Assembly: GCA_014549065.1 (NCBI GenBank)
Contig: JACDOX010000038.1
Location: forward strand, 2,673,719 to 2,737,718
Direction: 5' to 3'
From: Cardinalis cardinalis
Taxonomy: Eukaryota; Chordata; Aves; Passeriformes; Cardinalidae
DNA length: 64,000 nucleotides
Below the pieces are notes generated by a model. It was not told the DNA's origin. It ran no database searches and saw nothing but the letters and a program-made list of their open reading frames with translations. The position numbers were made by a program, and so were the translations under genes. Shown here piece by piece: positions 57,144-64,000 of the stretch (positions within the stretch are counted from its first letter, which is position 1; each line of letters opens with the position of its first letter).

Positions 57144-58000
57144 TTGAAGGATAATTCNGTTTGAAAGAGACCCCAGGACAGCTCTAGTCTGACTTCCTGC
57201 TCAAAGCAGGGTCAGAAAAGAGGTCAAATAAGGTTGCTTGGAGTTTTATTTGATCTTATAAACTACTAGGATGGAGACTGAACAGCCTCTCTGGGCAACT
57301 TTTTCCCACACTTGACTGCCTTTGAGGACAGAAAGGTCTTCTTTGTATTCAAGCTGGACTTCTTTAAACTTATGTTCCTTGTCTGTCATCCTCCCACCAA
57401 GCACCACTGTGAAGAGCTTGGCTCTGTATTTTACCAAGACTCACAAGTCCTTTCCCACACAGCTGTTGTGCATCTATCAGGTCCCCAGCCCACATCATTG
57501 CCAGAGCCTCTTCCTTGCCAGGTTCAAGNCTGTGCATTTGCCCTTGCTGAACTCCCAGGGTTCCTGCAGGCCCATCCCTCCAGCCTGCCCATGTCCCTCT
57601 GACGTCCCCTCAGGCATGTTAACTTGTTTCCCCTCCAACTAAGTGTCACCTGAAGTGCACCCCATCACCTTCTCCAGGTCATCAATAACCATGTTAGACA
57701 GGAGAGGTCCCAGGACAGCCCCCTGGGGCATCCCATTTGGTACCAGCCTCTAGCTAGAGTACAACCCATTAACACTTAACTGCTCTCTGTGCCTGACTAG
57801 ACAAATATTTTTGTGTCCATCTGCTTGTCCACCTACTGAGACATCACCACCTTTACTCACATATCAGAACATTGGGAGACAGTGTTGAAAGCCTGGCTGA
57901 ATTGGAAATAAATTATTTCCACTACTCTATCCTCACCCATAAGACCAGTCTTTTTATCAAATAAGGTGATTGGGTTGTTCAGGCAGACATGGTNCCTCCC
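57144..58000 (-). mobile_element. CR1 LINE fragment, antisense, 3' end to reverse transcriptase
   Basis: The + strand text runs from a diverged CR1 3' tip (aattcngtttgaaagagacc) through 'acagcctctctgggcaac' and 'aggtcccaggacagcccc' to - strand residues SQAFNTVSQ near 57900, matching the CR1 reverse-transcriptase segment. It is frame-broken and old. Confidence 0.75.
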
Positions 58001-61000
58001 CTGTGGCCCTTCATTTTGCCCAGACTGCTGGGTTCTCCCACCACCCTGCAGGCACTCAGCTGCCTTGGTGCCCAGAGAGCACTCCACATGCAGGAGAGCA
58101 GGAGGAGGTTACACATCCTCAAGTAAGATCCTGCTGATTCAGCCCTGAGTCCAGCTCCTCCCAAGGAACCTTGGCCCTGGCTTGTGGTTCTCTGATACAT
58201 CTGCCCTGGCCTGACACAGCTCTGAGAGTGCACCTAAATATTCCTGTTTGTTAGTTTCTTTTCCCCATTAGCTCCACCTTTTTCTTTTTTTTTTTCTTTT
58301 TTTTTTTTTTAACCAAGGCAAGTCAGCAGGGGTATAATAAAGAGAGCCAGTTGCAAACTGACAGAGGCTGGGAATAGCACGAGGATGAAAAAAGCAAGGC
58401 TATATGGAAAAAAGCAATAAATGCACTTAATTACAGGTGTGGCCAGGAACAACTCCTATTATTAAGGTTGCCAACACTTCCCCTCTCAAGACCCTGTTTT
58501 CACTTGCTTATAACTTTGTCAAAGTTTCACCACTGGTGCAGAAATTTTCCACAGAAAGTGATTGTCTCAGCTGGAATTTGGCACATTTATTTAGTTCTTT
58601 CTGAAAATGTGGACCCACCACTTGTTTTCCTGGGCTAGACTGTGTGTATATATGGCCCAGGGGACAAAAACTGCGGAACTTCTGGGCTTTCAAGCAAGGG
58701 CTTGGCCTTGGGCAGGACAACAGTTTTTGTGTCATGGAAGCTGTGTTTTGCCAGCTCCACTGCTCTCCCCCACCAGCACGGACAAATTACACGGCTTTGT
58801 TAAACATGGAAAGAAGGCTTGTCACAACTTCGCAGCTACAAGCTTTTCAACCTTTGCTAACCTGCCCAACCCCTTTGGTTTCTGAGGGTGTCATAACCTG
58901 CCCAACCCCTTTGGTTTCTGAGGGTGTCATGACAGCACATGGGCTTTCCCAGGGTGGAGCACAGCAGGGGGAAACTGGGAGGGCTCTCCCTTCTAGAGCT
59001 GCTGTTATGCGTCATGCACTGTTTGCATCTCTCAATGCTTTCCTCTGCCCTGTGCTCCTTGTCACCTGTACTTTCCCTTCTGGGAAGCCTGGTGGATAAA
59101 ACTCCCTGATTTGAATGAAACTCAAGGGAGAGAACCAAAAATATGGAGAAGATAAAATGAAAGTGGGAGGCAGATGAGACCATGAGATGCAGGGAAATGC
59201 TGGGTTGTTTGGGAAAGGGGCTATTGCCATATTACAGCCACATCAGCTTGTGGTTTTGGGACTGGAGACTTCTCCACTGTCCAAACAAGGGTCTTTTCCC
59301 AAGTGTTCCTAACTCCTATTGTTCCTGTGCTGTTACCCCAAATGTCACCCAACAGCACATGTCACCTCTCGCCAGCCCTGCTCCTTGTTGAGGACAACAG
59401 NCAATTGCTGCTTGCTGCTCTATCAGAATACACATTTCTCATCACTGAGAAATGTCAGCACCAAGGCTGGCTGTACAGCTGCCCTTCAATGTCCTCGTGC
59501 ATATGAATTACGGTCGAGTCTTTAATTATGTGGCCGCAGATTTATTTTCCACAGGACACCTGCAGCACGCAGGTTAGATGGTGCTCTGGATGAGTCTGGG
59601 CTGTGTCATGAAGAAGGCTCTTTGCAGGGACTCGGCATCATCTCTTCTTTTTGTTATTGTGTTGTTTTGTTATGGCTGGTTTTTTTTTCCCCAAAAGTGT
59701 GAAGAGAAAAGAGTGACTCATTGCTGAGGCAGTTGTGTGCTGGCCTGGATCCTTGCCCTTGCTGCGGATTTCCTACCTGATGCGGAGCGANTCACTCACA
59801 GCAATCTTTTCAGAGGTAGCTATTAGCTATGTTTTATTTATTTTGGCATTTTGCTTTGTTTTTAGCCTTGTGCTATCCTGGGATCCTGATGTCTCATTTG
59901 CAGGAGTATTTATTGCTCCCTGCTGCATGTGAAGGGGGACTTGCGCCTGACTCTAAAAAATGCTTTAAACTGCAGAGCNCTCAGGTAAAGTGCTCAGATC
60001 AGCATCCCCACCTTGCAGGCTGCATTTGACCTTCCCTCCAGGAGTGCTGGATCTTCTCTAAAATGCTGCTGTATTGCTCAGTATGTGTACTGAAAAGGCA
60101 AATCTATTATTATTTGTAAAGTACTGAGAAACTAGGTGTATGCTGTGTAAAAGAGACCCTATGAACATCGANCATTGTTTTTGGAGTAGGGACTGCATGT
60201 TCTGAATGAGCTGTGAGTCAATGCTTTGAAGAACACTGGCAGCCCTGTTCGACGTGTCAAGCNACAGGTACCTTCCTCCTCAGGTACCTTTGCTCTTGAA
60301 TTGCAGGCGGCAATGTGCTTGTTCTCGCTTCCCAGCTCTTNCTTTCACTGGCCTTGGAGAAGTAGAACCTCAGCACAGTGTCAAAGTTTTGTCTGCTCCT
60401 TCCCTGATTGCTCACACTTCCCTAGCACATGCAAGTGTCTCTGTGGCAAACTGATCTTGGTCTTCAAAGGTGTTTGTCCTTCTCCAGAGAGTGGGTGAAA
60501 TAGGATTCTGCTCTTTGTTGATCAGGCAGAGCTGCCAAACGCGACCTGGCAGTTCTCTGAGGTCTGCTAGGTCACTGGAGCTCAGCTTTCCCGTGAGTTT
60601 TACTAGGCGCTATGAATATCATATACTGTGACTCTGGAAGGCNACCCACCCAGTACACTGTGAATTAACAGCACAACTCTAGCCCTTCTTTTCTCTTCCT
60701 ACCTGTGGAATGACATGATGGGCAGTGGAGAGGCTGGCTGGGTGCCCAGTGAGGTGTAGCCCCCTTGGATACATCAGCCCACAAGATTCTGCTCAAAACA
60801 TGTGGCTGTGGGTGCCCCCTAGAGTGCTGCAATGAGGGCACTGGGGACAGCCCACGGACCAAAGACCTTTGCATGTGAATAGGACAGCAGCCAAACATAG
60901 CCCATCTTCTGCTTGCCTGCCTTCAGCAGCAGCACTCCCTGCAGCACCTAGGGGTACCCTGACCACATCTGAATCCTGTGAAAGGTAGACATGAGGTGTC

Positions 61001-63199
61001 CCAGGTGCAGGGCTGAGCTGAGGGGCTTGGACTCCCTTCCATGCTCTTGCACCCAAAGATCCCTTCCAAGCAAACCAGGCAGACAGGACNAGGTGAGGTC
61101 TCCTGGGGCCTCATCTGGGAATGTTGTTTTGAATGTGTGAACTGTGTCTCACCGCTGGGTCTGGGGGGTTAGACAGCTTTCAAGGTGCTGTTGTCTGAAC
61201 AGAGTCTTAGTGTATCTTGGTTGGTGCCCAATACAGTGCTAACCTGAGGAGTTGTTCCTCTTTGGAGAGGTGCACAGAGGAAAAAAGTGATGCAGCTACC
61301 CACCACTCTGATCACTGGGAGGAAAGGAGATGGCCCAGCAGAGTTTGTGAGCATGGATTCTGCTTGTCCCTCAAATTTATTCCCTCCTCAACCCAACCCC
61401 GGCTGGTCTCTCTCTAGTTGAGATCCCGCTGCTTGTGTCATATATAACAACCTCCTTTTTCAGACACTGGGGCAGAAGTTACCTGTTGCACTGCTGGAGC
61501 AATGACATCCCTGATGGAGTCAGGGTCCCTGCAGTACTGGCTGCTACATGCATAGCCAAAATCAGCAGCCCCTGGCTCAGGCTCCCTAATAAAAATTACT
61601 CCATGAGAAGAGGTAACTAGGCAATGCTTGGAGAGAGGTGGGTGTTAATAGATCACATGGCTAGCCAGCATTAAAAGCTTGATTACAATTCAATTAAGGG
61701 AATGTTTCTAATTAAAGAGTTCTTATTTTAAGNTGTCAATGATTAAAATAAAGGTAGCTGAAGTGTCCGTACACACTCCAATTTCATCCCCAAGGGCTGC
61801 ATTTACGTTGGGGATTTCTTCAAATTCCCTCTCACTGCCTCAGTCAGCAATGGGGGAGAGAGAGGCCGCTGTCCTCCCAGACCTTGCACCTGCTGGCCAA
61901 GCAGTGTCACCCCAAACTCTGCTCCCACAAGGCATGCTGAGAGCTGCTTCTCCTGGACNCTGATTCAGACCCATCCTTCCCAGCTCTGTGTCAGAGCCCA
62001 CCTCTCTCAGTGCCTGTATCAGCCTGCCACTTGCAGCAAACTCACGAGCGGTGCTGGGCTTTGGCAAATCCCTTCTCCGCTGATGTGCACCCACCCAGGG
62101 AGGGAGAGCAACCCTCGGCTGGATCCAGCAGTCGCTGCATACTATTACCTGCCTTCCCATCTGCTCACTGTTACATAAGCTGTGAAAAAACAGAGGCTCA
62201 ATGGAGCATGTGTAAGGAAATGTCATTACTACGAAAAACTCAATTAAATTTTAAATTCTCCAAGTGCAGGCAAAGTTCTGCAATAAAGCAGGCCCAGCAG
62301 AGGGAGAGGGAAGCAGTACTGGTTCCCAAAGGCTTGCACAAAAGAAGAACAATTCCCAGGTCTCAGTGGACTGTCAAGGCAGCACAGGCANCGGCTGGCA
62401 GTGGCACTCAGAAGGCTGCAGCCCCCCATCTCGGTACAGCTTGGAGCAATGACTGCTCTCTGCACCACACAGTGCCAGCACAGCTGCAGCCTGGGCCTCT
62501 TGGTGNCGACAGCCTGTGCTTCCATTGTGTATTTGGAAGGTGACATCAGGGGCCTGGCTTAAAAGCACCTAAGGGCTCTTCTGGTGTGGGGGCTCCTGAA
62601 CTCCTCCCCATCACACTTATCTCCAGCTGCAGGGCCTGGGGTTCTTGACTTTGGGATGCCTGTGCCAGAACAGCTCCTGGACCCTGGTGAAGCATCCTGG
62701 TGCCTCCAAAGCTGGGCAGCACCTGGCTCTTGGGCAGCACCTAGCTCTTGCTCCACAGGACCCTCTGTCCCTTCCAGCTCACACTATGCCGGCCTCCAGC
62801 CTTTCCTGCAGTCCTGCTCCCAGAGCTCTCCATAGAACCTCCACTGGCTCCTTTGCACATCCAGCGCCCATCTCCCAGAAGCCCCCAAATAGTTCCCCAG
62901 CCGGGGCTCTGCTCCTTTATCCCCATATAGGTCTGATACATCCTGGCTGCTCCCCCCGTCTCAGCTGGCTTTCGAAGGCGCTCTGGNACTTGTGCCCACC
63001 TGGCCCACAAACACCCCAGGGTCTGGGGGGTAGTTCCACCTTTGCACCCATCTGTTGGTGGGTGCCTCGTGGACCTCTGTCTGTCCACATCAGGATTTAT
63101 GTGCGCGCTTCGTTATTTGTGTGGATTTGCAGGTGCTTTACCCAAGGGGCATCCCCACTCCTGAGGGTCGTGGGCTGAGGAACCCTGAACAGCGTGGGG
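58001..63199. other. Intergenic DNA upstream of the CSNK1E CpG island
   Basis: No gene recognised. It contains a T-rich tract at about 58274-58311, a 36-bp tandem duplication, and AT-rich blocks (59495-59580, 61640-61760, 62215-62265) carrying several ATTA/TAAT cores in an otherwise GC-neutral setting. Confidence 0.5.
58858..58929. repeat. Perfect 36-bp tandem duplication
   Basis: Two identical copies, 58858-58893 and 58894-58929, each running from 'taacctgcccaacccc' to 'gagggtgtca'. The absence of any difference suggests a recent duplication or an assembly effect. Confidence 0.9.
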
Positions 63200-64000
63200 C
63201 CTTCCCGACGAGCCCCCGCTTGGCATCCGCGGCCAGCGCGATGGGACCCAGCACCCTCGTTTGATCATCCCCATGTGGGGCCACCCTGCTGCGGGCGGGG
63301 CTGCCATGGGTGGGCTGTGCTCCACTCTGAGGAGAAACCTTTAAGGGGGTCGCGGCCCCCAAAACCGAGCCCATGTGTGTCTGCCCCGCTCGCCGGAGCC
63401 GAGGGACGACGGCGGGGAAGGCGTCGGGAGCGGCGGCGGTTGCGCCTTTAACGGCGGGCGGAGGAGGAGGCGGAGGAGGAGGAGGGCCGGGGCTGCGTTG
63501 GGTGACATCAGTGGGTTTGGCTGCGGGGCTCAATGGAAACTGGGTGAGCGCCGGGCTGTGCCGAGCACACGCCGGCTGGAGGGGACGGCGAGCGGGCGGG
63601 AGGCGGCAGGCAGCGCCGCGCCGCGCTGAGCCGAGAGAAGGAGGGACGCGCCGGGCACGGCCGCCACCAGCCCTCCCCAATCCTCCGTCATCCTCCCCGC
63701 CGCGGCCGCCTGGCCCCCTGACAGCCGGCGGAGCAGCATCCCCACACGGCCCCCTTCCCGTCAGGGTGGGTATGGGGGGCGCCCGCCCGCATCTTGGGGC
63801 GCAAACCCCGGGGGAAAGGCGGCCCCTCCGGCTCTTTGTGTGCGCGGAGGGAGGGGGAGGGGGCGGGGGAGGGGAGGGCAGGGCGCGATGAGCGGGGCCG
63901 GGGGGGCGCGGGGGACAAAAGCCCCTTTGTGGGGGCGCGGCGAGGGGGTCGCCCCCTCCGCCACCAGCAGATTTTTTGGGGGGGGGTTCCCCCTTCTCCC
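63200..64000 (+). promoter_or_regulatory. CSNK1E: CpG island, probable CSNK1E promoter and non-coding exon 1
   Basis: The highest GC and CpG content in the window, with a GGA-rich run at 63460-63485 and long G runs at 63840-63975. A donor-like CAGG|gtgggt lies at 63765/63766. In human the next gene beyond KCNJ4 in this direction is CSNK1E, transcribed the same way and with a non-coding first exon. No CSNK1E coding sequence is in the window, so the name rests on synteny only. Open frames here are compositional. Confidence 0.45.

Noticed and set aside
63373..63891. 172-codon frame in the terminal CpG island
   Set aside because: Gly/Arg/Pro composition typical of CpG islands; does not resemble casein kinase 1 epsilon or any family.

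Overview
This window is avian nuclear DNA. Its genes are split by GT-AG introns, the repeats are CR1 LINE fragments (most with the CR1-type 3' end) plus a bird-type solo endogenous-retrovirus LTR, and gene order matches the vertebrate block DDX17 - KDELR3 - KCNJ4 - (CSNK1E) of human chromosome 22. I cannot name the species. Isolated single Ns are scattered through the assembly, more densely after about 22.6 kb.

Layout: (1) 1-20.7 kb: CpG-island promoter and the complete 13-exon DDX17 gene (+ strand, 655-aa DEAD-box helicase) with a 2.7-kb 3' UTR. (2) 20.7-27.2 kb: KDELR3 on the - strand, five coding exons, 214 aa. Its 3' end meets the DDX17 3' end almost base for base. A CR1 copy sits in its last intron. 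(3) 27-40 kb: a GC-rich intergenic stretch with several CpG-rich patches, one of which (about 31.9-32.47 kb) looks like a distant non-coding first exon of KCNJ4. (4) 40.1-42.5 kb: an avian solo LTR with a 5-bp target-site duplication, followed by an intact, intronless 410-codon ORF resembling the endosomal coiled-coil protein ENTR1 (SDCCAG3). Its coiled coil has been lengthened by a 21-bp tandem repeat that encodes one heptad per unit. (5) 44.8-48.5 kb: KCNJ4 (Kir2.3, + strand). A small upstream coding exon supplies the MGSVR-type N-terminus known from Kir2.1. (6) 48.5-63.2 kb: intergenic DNA with three antisense CR1 fragments, a CpG island with a small ORF, simple repeats and AT-rich homeodomain-like clusters. 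(7) 63.2-64 kb: a strong CpG island, probably the promoter and non-coding first exon of CSNK1E on the + strand.

The genes are not a functional operon. They are independently regulated: RNA helicase and transcription coregulator (DDX17), Golgi-to-ER retrieval receptor (KDELR3) and neuronal/cardiac inward-rectifier channel (KCNJ4). The least expected element is the ENTR1-like gene with its heptad-encoding minisatellite. The most checkable new gene-model point is the spliced KCNJ4 N-terminus.
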